Made by a program: the position numbers and the translations under genes
Part shown: piece after piece, positions 26,201 to 38,200 of the stretch
Numbering within the stretch: position 1 is the first letter of the stretch
Layout of the letters: every line of letters begins with the position of its first letter
Assembly (NCBI GenBank): GCA_004794655.1
Contig: SMMW01000521.1
Coordinates: 4,531,501-4,595,500, forward strand
Length of the DNA stretch: 64,000 nt
Reading direction: 5' to 3'
Source of the DNA: Marisa cornuarietis
Taxonomy: Eukaryota; Mollusca; Gastropoda; Architaenioglossa; Ampullariidae
The notes under the pieces: model-generated
What the model was told of the DNA's origin: nothing
The model's input: only the letters and a program-made list of their open reading frames with translations
Databases searched by the model: none

Positions 26201-29200
26201 CTTTCCAGTTATCATCATCCCCAATGAGAAAGGAAACAAGAACATCGTGACAGCAGGCCCCTCACGAATGTCCAGAGAAATCAATGAAAAGATTGGAGAC
26301 GTAGAGGAAGTAAGACCCTCAATACGATCCAACAAATTGATTATAGGCTGCACAGACCCAGCCCAACAAAGGAATGCAACGGAGATTAAAAATTTCCTAG
26401 GCATCAGCGTGACCTGCTACGTCCCTGGCAAACAAAACAAAAAGCCAAGACAGAAGAAGGGGCTTGGTGTCATTAAAAATATTTCTCTAGAAGAAAGTCT
26501 GGAGGACATTAACAGGATGATGGATCAAACAGGGCGACCCAAAATCAGGGCTGTCAAAAGATTCAACATAAAAGCCAAGGGAAAAATAACACCTAGTAAA
26601 ACAATTTTAATGGAATTTATAGATAGTGAAACTCCCACGAGCATCAAAATAGGATTACTGACATATAGAGTAGAGCAATTCAATCAAACAGAAAGACAGT
26701 GCTTTAACTGCAACGGCTTTGGTCACATTGCGGACCAGTGCAAGCTAAGAGCTGTATGTGGGCGCTGCGGAGGTACACACGACACTAGAAACTGCAGCGT
26801 AAAAGACCACCAGGAGTTCGTCTGCATAAACTGTGGAGAATCTGGCCACAGTGCAAGGTATGGTGGATGCCCCTCCAAAATAATCCACAGACAAGCCAGC
26901 CAAATATGCGCGACAGGTAAACTTACATACAGCGAAGCGCTCAAAACTTCCAGCGAAAAATACTGGACCCACAAAGAAAAAACTAACGCTCGATCCGAGC
27001 TAACCAGTGAGAAGAGGGAACAGCTTCCACCAGCGCAGCAGACTACACTACAGACGGAGACACCACAGACGGAGACAACACAGACAAAGACTCCACAGAC
27101 AATCACGGCGAGCGACAACATAGAGACAACAATAGAAGACTTAACAAAGAATAAAGAAGAACACCAGAAAACAAAGAGCGACAAGACAACTCCACCAGAC
27201 GACCTGACCCTGCTGAAAAAGGAAATATTTACCCTGATGACCCAAATCGACGACTACGTCACAAACGTGAAACAGACCACCAAAGACCTACGGACACTTG
27301 ATGTACCGAGTTTGACTAAAATGATAAGAACTCTATCAGGTCTCCTCACAATTTTAAACGAAAATGTCTAAGCAAACAATAAGATTTATACAGTGGAACT
27401 GCAGGGCACTAAATAGTAATAAAAGCGAGTTACTCAACTTTATAAAAAATAATAGGCCAGAAGTGATCGCCCTGCAGGAAACAAATTTCACAAAAGAACC
27501 AATCCAAATTTCAAACTATAAATACCCACCAATATTTAAATCAAGACCTAAACCGCATAAAGGAGGGGGAGTAGCAATCTATATCAAAAGCGAAATAACA
27601 GCTACAGAAATAGACCATAACCTAAATCCTGAAATTGAGGCAGTAGGTGTAGAAATCACGTTTCCATCCGGAAAAAGCTAAAAATAACAAACGCGTACAT
27701 ATCCAACCAAACCAAATATAATTCAATAACAGTAGAAGACTTAACAAGATTACTCCAGTCAGGGAACCTAATACTGGGAGACTTTAATGCTAAAAACCCA
27801 CTCTGGGATAGGGAAAACCCAAAAGCAGACAAAGGAGGTAAAATGATAGAAGAAGCCATGGAAGATGCAAGGGTCTGTTTGCTAAACAATGGCCAACCCA
27901 CGCATGTGTTCTGTCAGGGCTCCACAGACTCAACTTCAACCATAGATCTATCTCTCTGTACCCCAGAACTAGCAAATGTTTTAGAATGGGAAGTTTACGA
28001 AGAAGACACGTTAGGGAGTGACCACTTTCCAATTATAATCTCCATGCCAGATACTAAAATAAGCCAACCAAGTCCCCTAATCTCTAGAATAAACACTAAA
28101 AGAACTCACTGGACCCTGTACGAGTCACTAACAGAAGTGAATGAGATATGGCTCCCTGACGACGACATAGACACCAAGACTGAAAAACTGACAGATAGCA
28201 TCACTAAAGCAATCAAATCAGCAACACCAAATGGAAATGGTAAGGAGTACAGGTATGCTGGGCAAGCCTGGTGGACCAAGAAATGTGAACAAGCAATTAA
28301 GAACAGGAAACATAAACTTAAGATATGGAAAAGCCACAAGACCATAGAAAACAGATTAGAATACAAAAAGGCCAAAGCTGCAGCAAAAAGCACTATCCTC
28401 CAAGCCAAAAAAGAGGAATGGCACAGGTTCACAGAATCTCTAGACCTAAATGCTAACCTAAATGATAGCTGGAGAAAGATCAAAAGATTAAATCAAGGGC
28501 CAAGATCCACCATGCCCACCCTGATAAAAGAAGGTACCAAATATGAGACAAACCTAGAAAAAGCAAACCTACTGGCTGAACAATTTCAAGAAGTCAGCTC
28601 AGACTCTAACTTAGACCCAGACTTTAAGTTATTCAAAGAACAGGCAGAAAATAACTTCCTTCCCCCTCTAAACCAAGAAGATCCTTTCAAACTAACAAAC
28701 AGAATAACTATAGAAGAACTAGAGCAAGCCCTATCAACCAAAACGTTAGGATCAGCTCCAGGCCCAGATCTTATCACTTACCAAATGCTAAAAAACTGCC
28801 ATCAGAAAACCAAACACCTTATCTTAGAGCTCTTCAATGATATTCTTGAAAGAAGTTGTTTCCCTAAAATGTGGAAAAGGGCCACAGTGGTCCCCATCCC
28901 CAAACCAGGCAAAGCAAAGTCAGCCCCATCTAGCTACAGACCAATAGCGCTAACCTCGCAACTAGGCAAGACATTTGAGACAATTATTAAGAAGAGATTA
29001 AACCACTTTTGCGAGGCCAACAACATCCTGCCCCCAGAGCAAAGTGGTTTTAGGAAGAAACGAAGCACTATGGATCACATAACAGCACTGCAGCAGGAAA
29101 TTATCAATGCCCACACGGAAAAAAGAGTGAACCTGTGCGGAGTTTTTCTAGACATAGAAAAAGCCTACGATATGCTTTGGCATGAGGGCCTGCTTCAGAA

Positions 29201-32200
29201 ACTCCTCCGCATAGGCACCCCAAACAGAATAGTGCAACTAATCCAATCCTTCTTAACAAACAGAAAAATAGCTGTAAGAATTGAGGATCAAACTTCCAAC
29301 GAGGTACCACTAGAAAATGGAGTCCCACAGGGAAGCGTCCTCAGTCCCTTACTCTTTAACATAATGATAGCAGACCTCCCCAAATGTGTAAAACATGTCA
29401 AAGTTAAACAGTTTGCGGACGACACGTCCCTCCTAGGAAAAGTAGAAATACGCCCAACAAATGACCCCAACAGACCTAAAATCATAGGAATAGATAAGAT
29501 ACAGGAGGATCTGCATGAAATAGCAAAGTGGCTCAAATATAATGGCTTTAAACTTTCAGCCACCAAAACACAGGCAATAATATTCCAAAAACCAAACCAG
29601 AAGACAGAATACCCCAAATTAACACTAAACCAAACAACCCTTGACTACAGTCCACAGATACAATTTCTAGGAGTTATCTTCTCGGAAAAAACAAGCTGGA
29701 CCCCGTATGTAGACAAAATAACAAAATCTGCCAAAAAGGAATAAACCTAATGAGAGTAGTTAGTGGAAATAACTGGGGAACTAATCCTAAATCTCTCCTT
29801 AACCTCTATCAGGCCCATGTCATGTCTAGACTACTATACGCAGCCCCACTGCTAGTCCACCTTAGAGTAAACCAACTAGCTAAACTTCAGTCAGTACAGG
29901 CCAGGGCACTAAAAGTAGTTCTGGGAGTACCATCGTACACACCAAACCTAGCAATACTGGCGGAAACAGGTCAGAAACCTATAGAATTAATAATAAAAGA
30001 AAGGACAGCTAGCTACTACTACAAAATTCAATGTCTCCCTCCTGACCATCCAGTCCGACAGATTCATATTCAACCCCACAGACACAGAACAGGCCGCCCC
30101 ACCCCACAGCCCACACTACAACAACACATACAACACTTAGAAAACACAAAGGGAGCAGAAACTAACATAACAGCTCCTTACCCACCAGACAACATACAAA
30201 CACCACCCTGGACACTTCCACACCCACAGATAGACCTTGACCTCACCAAATACAACAAAGAACAACACCAAGCCCAAATCACTGCAGAAACAAAGCTCAA
30301 GCTAAACACCACATACAAAGAACACGTGCAGATTTATACTGATGGATCTCATGACCCAGTGACAAACACAACCGGATTAGGAGTATACCAACCCGGTAAC
30401 ATCACCATCTCCAGCAGACTCCCAAAACACACTTCAATTTTTACAGCTGAGTTGACGGCCATACTGACAGCTCTCCATACACTCCATCTCGGAATGAAGG
30501 ACACAACGCAACAACAATATGTAGTAATTTCAGATTCACTGTCAGCACTTCAGGCTTTAAAAAACAAATCCTCAAACAGAATAGATATAGTATACAAGGT
30601 ACTGTCCATCATAAAGAAAATCAACCAGAAACAGGGAGACATTAAGTTCCTTTGGGTTCCTTCCCACATAGGAATAAAAGGAAATGAAGAGGCAGATAAA
30701 CTAGCTAAACTGGCAGTAAAACAAGAAAATAACCCTAAAGTCACCACCCTAAACATCTCTATTTCACCAGCAGAGAGAAAAATAGCTATAAAACCAGCAA
30801 TAAAAATAAGGTGGCAAGAAAAATACAAAAATGAAGGTATAGGTACTAGAAGACTGATAGACGACCAGCCTAGTCTCACCTTGATGTACCTAACATCAAT
30901 CAGGTCGGACCAAACTAAAATAACCAGAATGAGGCTTAGTGGAGAATATTATAAAATGTATAAAGACCCACCTTCATGTGCCTGTGGGGACAGACTTAGC
31001 ACCCCGCATGTACTGTTGGAATGCAATGAAAATAAACCAGAGAGAGAAGAACTAAAACATTTCCTAGATAAGTATAGGCTGGGACTAAACCTCAGAAACT
31101 GCCTCAACCCACCTAAAGAACTATGGAACAGTATACTGTCACTAGTAGCAGTTATAGCAACAAGCCACCCAAACTCTAGTCTAATATAAAATAAGAATAG
31201 GGGTAAACAGGACAACATAGCCATCCACACTGGGAAAAAAAAAAAATTTAAAAAAAAAAAAAAAAAAATTGAGGAAGAGCAATACATGGAACCAAACAAA
31301 GAAACACAATACACCACCACGGTACACGTGGCAGGACCCCTAAACACTGGCAACAAACGGCACCAGCAGCAGCAGGAGGAAAGAGGGCAGCAGCACTGTA
31401 ACGACTCATGCAAACTTGGCAGACCAATAATGGATGAAGAGGGCACAAATACAATACACCACCCATGCAGACTTGGAAAACCTAAACACCCACAAAAATA
31501 GAGGGCACGCACAGAAGTGAAACCACGCATCAGGCACCACAAAACAGCAACCCTTTCCCCACACTCCCCAAAGACCCCATCCCCCACAGTGCGAAATCAC
31601 CGAGAGGTGGAAGCACTTTCCCTTTCAAAACCAACAACAACGACGGGGAGAGACGAGAGAGAGAGAGAACACGTGAGAAGGACGCAAGCCAGCTGCCCGG
31701 CTGATAGAGTCCTTGATAATGTTACGGATACTCGAATACTGTGTAAAGTTCAGCTGACCAGCACGCGGTCGCAAGAATAAAAAGGTTTCATCAACCTACG
31801 GCACGCGTTGAGTGTGTTGTTGTGTGCAGTGTGGTAGGCGACCCTGTTACATTTTTGGCGCCCGATGGGGGACCTACCATAAGGTGATCGCGTGATTGAC
31901 TGCAGCAACACAGAACAAAGGATGGAACCAGTCTCGGACAAAGAACGTCGACTGCTGGAGGCCTTCAGACAACTGAAAGCAGACGACACAGAAGATTCAC
32001 AGCAATGGTTGAGCGGCTATGTAGCCGCACATCCAGAGGAAGTTGCTGCGCGGGAAAAGACTGAAGCTGCGCGGGACAAGACGGAACACAGAACTGGAGT
32101 GCCTGTGCCGAACCTTATTGTCCCGGCAAGAATGCCAAGAATTTCAGTGTTCAGTGGCGCACAGCAGCCAAAGGACAGTGAAGCTTCGTACGAACTGTGG

Positions 32201-35200
32201 AAGTTTGAGGTTGACTGTGTAAAGGCGGACGCAGCGTATGACCGCCATGCAGTGCTGGAGGCGGTACGCCGATCACTGCGTGGCGAGGCCGCTCGAGTGG
32301 CCATGCGGCTTGGTGTTAACGCCACGACTGACAGCATCGTCTCCAAATTCGACTCTCTGTATGGCACGGTGAGAGGTGGCGAGGACCTGCTGGCAGATTT
32401 TTACGCGGCAAAACAGCAGGGCGGAGAGGATGTTGCGACGTGGAGCTGTCGACTCGAAGACCTGTGGGCCAAAGCAGTGAATCAAGGCAAAATACCGCAG
32501 GGCGAAGCAGCGGAAGTGTTGCGGTGCCGATTCTGGAATGGACTTGTGCAGCCGCTACGGGACAGGAGCGGCCACAAATTCGACTCCATTAATGATTTCG
32601 ACGAACTAAGGCGAACCATGCGGCAGTTCGAACGAACAGCGGACCACCAGCCGCAAACACCCACAGCGACGATGAAGGCGGCACAGTCGGTGGACGAAGT
32701 GACAGTCTTAAAGGCCCAGCTGTGTCAGCTACAACGAGAAATGGCGGCGATGAAAGGCAGGCGGCGAGAGGATGACCAAGCTAAGGGCCGAAAAGGAGCG
32801 CAGTGGCGGAGTAAGCAGCCCCACCCGCCCCAGTCGGCGCGCAGTGATACTGTCTGCTGGCGGTGCGGAGGGGTAGGGCATGTTAAAGCCAACTGCGCGT
32901 CCAAGCAACCTTTAAACTTCGACGGACCTGCGAACGAGGGCAGTTCGTAGGTCAGAGGGGGGGACCCCGCTCAACGCATCCCCCTCCAGGCCCAGCCAGC
33001 GAGCGACAGGGACCACGACAGGCACCAACTACCGCCTTAGTGGGGAACAGCAACGAAGTAGAGATCACACTGGAAGGGGTAAGGACAATCGCCTTGCTCG
33101 ACACCGGGTCAACGGTTTCCACTGTGTGCGAACGCTTCTACAAGACGCGGTTATCCCACCTGCCGCTACAGCCACTGGAGTGTGTCCTTTCCATTGAGTG
33201 TGCTGATGGGGAGCTGCTCCCGTACACAGGCTTCATCACGGCCCGAATATCTGCATCGGGATCAGGTGCGGAGAACACAGCTGGTGTTGACTGTGTGTTA
33301 CTAGTGGTGCCTGACAGTGGTTACAACGGGAAGGTACCCGTTCTGATCGGTACGAACGTGCTCACGTACTTTCTGCAGCTAACTAGAGAGACCCATGGAG
33401 CCCGCTTCCTGCAGGTGGCACCACTGAGCACACCGTGGCATCTGACTTACCGGTGCATCGTACGGCGGGAAAAGAACCTCTCTAGGAATAATAACTGCCT
33501 GGCAGTGGTACGTAACAGCGACGAAGACATCGTGCTACAGCCCAACACAGCAGTTGTAATACCTGGACATGTGGACAGGCCCCTCGAGTACCAGCCCACG
33601 TGTGCCATTATGCAGCCGGCACTAAAGGGGCGTGTCGGTCAGCTGGTGGACATAACGCCCTCCGTTTTCCACTACCAGCCGAAATACATGGGTCCTGTGG
33701 ACGTTCATGTAGCCAATGTGACGACGCAAACAGTGCGTATTCCACCTCGTGCTGTGCTGTGTGAGGTGCAGCCTGTGACAATGATGGACAAACCAGTGCA
33801 GCGCGCAGCATCAGACTCAGTGCTAGATCAATTACAGATTAACACTGATCATTTGTCACCGGCTCAGACGGAGAAGCTGCAGCAGCTTCTTCGTAAGCAT
33901 GAGCGCAACTTTTGCAGCAGCCCCATCGACGTGGGGCACACAACCAGGGTGAAACACGAAATCAAGTTAACGAACGAAACGCCCTTCAAAGAGCGTCATC
34001 GCCGCATCCCACCAGGCATGTATGACCAAGTCAAGGAACACTTGCAACAGTTGTTACACAGTGGCATTATTCGTCGTTCACATTCACCATGGTCCTCCAA
34101 TGTGGTGTGGGTGAAAAAGAAAGATGGCACCCTGAGACAGTGCGTTGATTTCAGACAGCTAAATGCACGCACCGTTAAGGACTCATATGCCTTGCCAAGA
34201 GTGGAAGAACTACTTGACGCACTTGCGGGTGCGAAATACTTCACTGTGTTAGACCTGAAAAGCGGCTATCACCAGGTGGAGATAGCGGAAGAACATAAAG
34301 AACGCACGGCGTTCACAGTTTCTCCACTTGGTTTCTATGAGTATAACCGCATGGCTATGGGCTTAGCCAATGCACCAGCCACCTATCAGCGACTGATGGA
34401 GGAGTGTCTGGGGGACTTACACCTCCACATCTGCTTAGTATTCCTCGATGACATTATAGTTTTCTCTGACACCTTCGATGAACATCTGGAGAGGGTAGAG
34501 CGAGTACTACAGCGCTTGGAAGAAAATGGATTAAAGCTAAACCCCAAGAAGTGTTCATTTTGCCAGGACAAAGTGAGGTATGTCGGGCATGTTGTCTCTT
34601 CACAAGGGATTGAAGCTGACCCGGAAAAATGTGCCAAGGTGCGTGACTGGCCGACTCCTGCAAACCCAGAGGATGTTAGACGATTTCTAGGTTTTGCCGG
34701 TTACTACAGAAGGTTTGTGAAAGGCTTTTCCAAGATCGCGAAACCACTCGTTGATCTTATGCCAGTATCGCATAAGAAGAAAACAGGCAGAAAAAAATCC
34801 GACAAGAGCCAACCAGCCAAGTGGCAGTGGGGCCAGGAGGAGGAGGCAGCATTTCAGACGTTAAAGGACTTTTTAACGTCTCCACCGATCCTGGGGTACC
34901 CTGACTATAAGCTGCCCTTCGAGCTCCATGTCGATGCTAGCATGTCAGGATTAGGAGCAGTCCTATATCAGGAACAAGAAGGACAGCAGCGAGTGTTGTG
35001 CTATGCCAGCCGTGGACTGAACAAAGCCGAGAAAAACTACCCAGCACACAAGCTGGAGTTCTTGTCTCTGAAATGGGCAATAACAGAGAAATTTCATGAT
35101 TATCTCTATGGCCATAAGTTTTCGGTGAAGACGGACAACAACCCGTTAACGTACGTGTTAACATCAGCTAGACTAGATGCAACGGGCCATCGGTGGCTAG

Positions 35201-38200
35201 CAGCGCTGGCGACTTACAACTTTGACATCACCTACAGGCCGGGCACCAGCAACGCAGACGCCGATGCACTGTCGAGGCTGACAGAACATCACATCGAGGC
35301 AGAATCAGTGCGAGCCATATGTAACGCAGTACAGCCCATCGCATATGTAGAATGTCTGTCATTCTCTATGAAGGTGGTGGACGACACCTTCACGCCCTCA
35401 GGTCTGAGTTTGGCGAGTCTGTCCACAACAGATTTGAAGGAAGCACAAAGACGTGACGCTGTTCTCTCACAGTGGATGGACTGCATAGAAAAGCGCCAGC
35501 CGCTCCCATCTGTTGAAGGAGCAGCGGGACCCGCCCATCGTGCGTTGCAACAAAACTTTGACCATCTAAAGCTGATAGATGGGGTCTTATATCGCGTGAC
35601 AGTTATCAATGCGCAGCCACGCAAACAGCTAGTACTGCCATCCAGCTTTGTGCCCAGAGCGTTGCAAATGTTGCACAGTGATGTGGGCCACCCAGGTCGT
35701 GATCGAACGCTGCACCTTCTGCAAGACAGGTTTTATTGGGTAGGGATGGCCAGTGATGTTGACAATTATATCAAGAGGTGTCCGCGGTGCATTCGCAGGA
35801 AGGCGCCGGCCGACAGCCGTGCACCGCTAGTAAATGTCGTTACTACTCAACCACTGGAGCTAGTGTGCGTTGACTTCCTCACCCTAGAAGCAGCTAAAGG
35901 AGGCTTCCAGTACATCTTGGTTATTACAGATCACTTCACTCGGTATGCGCAAGCCATACCAACCAAGAACATGACAGCGAAAACAACGGCGGAAGCCCTG
36001 TTTACTAATTTCATTGTGCACTATGGGATGCCCCGCCGGCTGCATTCCGATCAAGGTGCCAATTTTGAAAGTCGGATTATCAAAGAACTGTGTCTGATAA
36101 CGGGATGCCAGAAATCTCGGACTACCCCATACCACCCTATGGGCAACGGCATGTGCGAGCGGTTTAATCGCACATTACTGAGCATGCTGGGGACACTGGA
36201 GCCACATCAAAAGCCGGACTGGCGAAAATATGTGGCACCGCTTGTGCATGCATACAACTGCACCAGACATGAATCCACTGGGTTCTCACCCTATTCAGTA
36301 ATGTTTGGGAGAGACCCATATCTACCAGTTGACATTGAATTTGGGCTTGGAGAAAGGGGTACATCTCAGCCCCTGACCAAATATATGGACTCTCTGAGGG
36401 AAAAGCTACGTGACTCATTCGCGCTCGCGACCAAAGTTGCGGAGGAAAGCCGAAGAAAACAAAAGAAGGCTTATGGCAGCAACACTCGTGGAGCCATCCT
36501 TGAAGTTGGCGACAGAGTGCTTGTTAAAAGGCTGGCGTTCGATGGGAAGCACAAGCTGGCAGACAAGTGGGAACAAGAGGTGTATGTGGTCCTAAGAAAA
36601 CCCAACACAGACATACCCGTGTTCGTGGTGAGACATGAGGATGGCAGTGGTCGGGAGCGCACATTGCACAGAAATGTCCTCTTACCACTAGGCCATGCCC
36701 TCACGGATCAGGCAGGACAACCGCCCACAACACAGCGGGGCATGAAGCACCACCAGCGGAGATGCCACCACAGGAACGCAGCAGACAGCAGTGAGGCCAG
36801 TGGGTCTGAGGCCGACACAAGCGAGTCGGAAGATGAGCTGTTGAGCGTTCAAGTGGCAGCAAGTGACCTGGGCAGCAGCGATGAAGCACGGGGCAGCACC
36901 CGTGACGTGCAAGACGCTGATGTGGTTAGTGGGCGAGCCTCCCTGGATGTGGCTCTGCAGGAAGAGGTGCATGAAACATCCACTGCCGAAACAGAGGATG
37001 AGGAAGAGGAGCAGGATCAGCCACAGCTCCGTCCACTACCCAGGCGAGAAGCTGGGGTGAGGCCTCGAACTGCACCGGCATGGCAACGCTCTGGAGAGTA
37101 TGTGCTGAACCAGCAGCAGACAATACTTTCACCTGCAGCCGCCAGTGCAGTGGACACAACCGTAGACAGACTGCAATGTGTGTTTACAGCAGTATTAGCT
37201 ATGGATTATATGCCTGACTGGCTTGCAACAGCAGCCATCAAAGCCTGCATGGTATAGAGGAACTAACGTTTAGTCATTGGTGTTATGAACTTTTGTTATG
37301 TTGGTATAATTATAATGTTGTATTGATATGATAGGGTAGGAGGTGTATTGTATTTTGTATTTTTCTTTGTTAGCATATGGAAGGTAAATGTCGAGGACGA
37401 CATTTCTTTGTTGGGGGGGTGTATGTGATAGAAGCTGGCCAACAGGCCAGCTGAAGGCCGATTGGCCAGTTGGGCGGCCAGTTAGCGGTGATTGGCTCCC
37501 GGGTTGTTTTGGGTCCGGGAGGGCGGAGGGGAGCCACGAGAGAAGGACGGGGCGACACCCCTCAACCCCACCTTCCCCAGGTGGACACAGCAGCGCTGCC
37601 GTCCGATACGGCCGGGCACCCCTGCCACTTTAGCCCTCCCGGGGGATATAAAAGGGAAGGGAGAAGCTCGACGGGGAGAGACGAGAGAGAGAGAGAACAC
37701 GTGAGAAGGACGCAAGCCAGCTGCCCGGCTGATAGAGTCCTTGATAATGTTACGGATACTCGAATACTGTGTAAAGTTCAGCTGACCAGCACGCGGTCGC
37801 AAGAATAAAAAGGTTTCATCAACCTACGGCACGCGTTGAGTGTGTTGTTGTGTGCAGTGTGGTAGGCGACCCTGTTACACTTAGACACGTACATGACCAT
37901 GGATGGTATACATTGCTCTTGATAGAAGTAATCATACCTTCATTTCTGGTCTTCTTGGGGGTGTGATCTTGTTGTCATCCAGCTTTACTTCTCCTGGGGG
38001 CATTTTGTTCATACACTGGTTAATTATTCGCATGCTCTGTCGCATTTCTTCGATTCGGATCAGGTACCTGAAGGAGCACAGGAATGCAAGTACTTTAAAA
38101 TATATTATCATCGTTATCATCATCACTGGCATCATCATCACATTGGTATCACCATCATTACCAAAAGGTGCAGGGCAAATTAAGACCCATGATTTTGTAT

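Larger units (their letters stand above)
25326..31640 (+). mobile_element. full-length I-type LINE nested in the Gypsy 5' LTR
   Basis: The insertion is bounded by a 10-bp target-site duplication, CGACGGGGAG, at 25316-25325 and 31641-31650. Removing one copy and the insert restores LTR continuity. The 6.3-kb element has a 5' UTR of about 520 bp, ORF1 with three zinc knuckles, and ORF2 with endonuclease, reverse transcriptase and RNase H. A 3' UTR includes A-rich runs at 31239-31268, and the end is a short CAA repeat. RNase H after the reverse transcriptase together with a knuckle-bearing ORF1 fits the I superfamily. The element lies in the same orientation as the Gypsy element. Confidence 0.93.
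25067..37883 (+). mobile_element. complete Ty3/Gypsy LTR retrotransposon with nested LINE
   Basis: The element runs from 25071 to 37879 and is flanked by a 4-bp duplication, CTTA, at 25067-25070 and 37880-37883. LTRs start TGT and end ACA. The 3' LTR is 456 bp. The 5' LTR is the same 456 bp split into 255 + 201 bp by a LINE. A primer-binding site, gag, pol in the order protease, reverse transcriptase, RNase H, integrase, and a purine tract precede the 3' LTR. No envelope-like ORF is seen between pol and the 3' LTR. It lies antisense in NDUFS2 intron 10, with its right edge 54 bp from the splice donor side of exon 10. Identical LTRs and open ORFs indicate a recent insertion. The domain order and DD35E integrase place it in Metaviridae; I do not assign a clade. 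Confidence 0.95.

Noticed and set aside
37258..37423. An envelope-like ORF after Gypsy pol
   Set aside because: Only about 165 bp lie between the pol stop and the 3' LTR, with no coding signal; the element is a retrotransposon without env.
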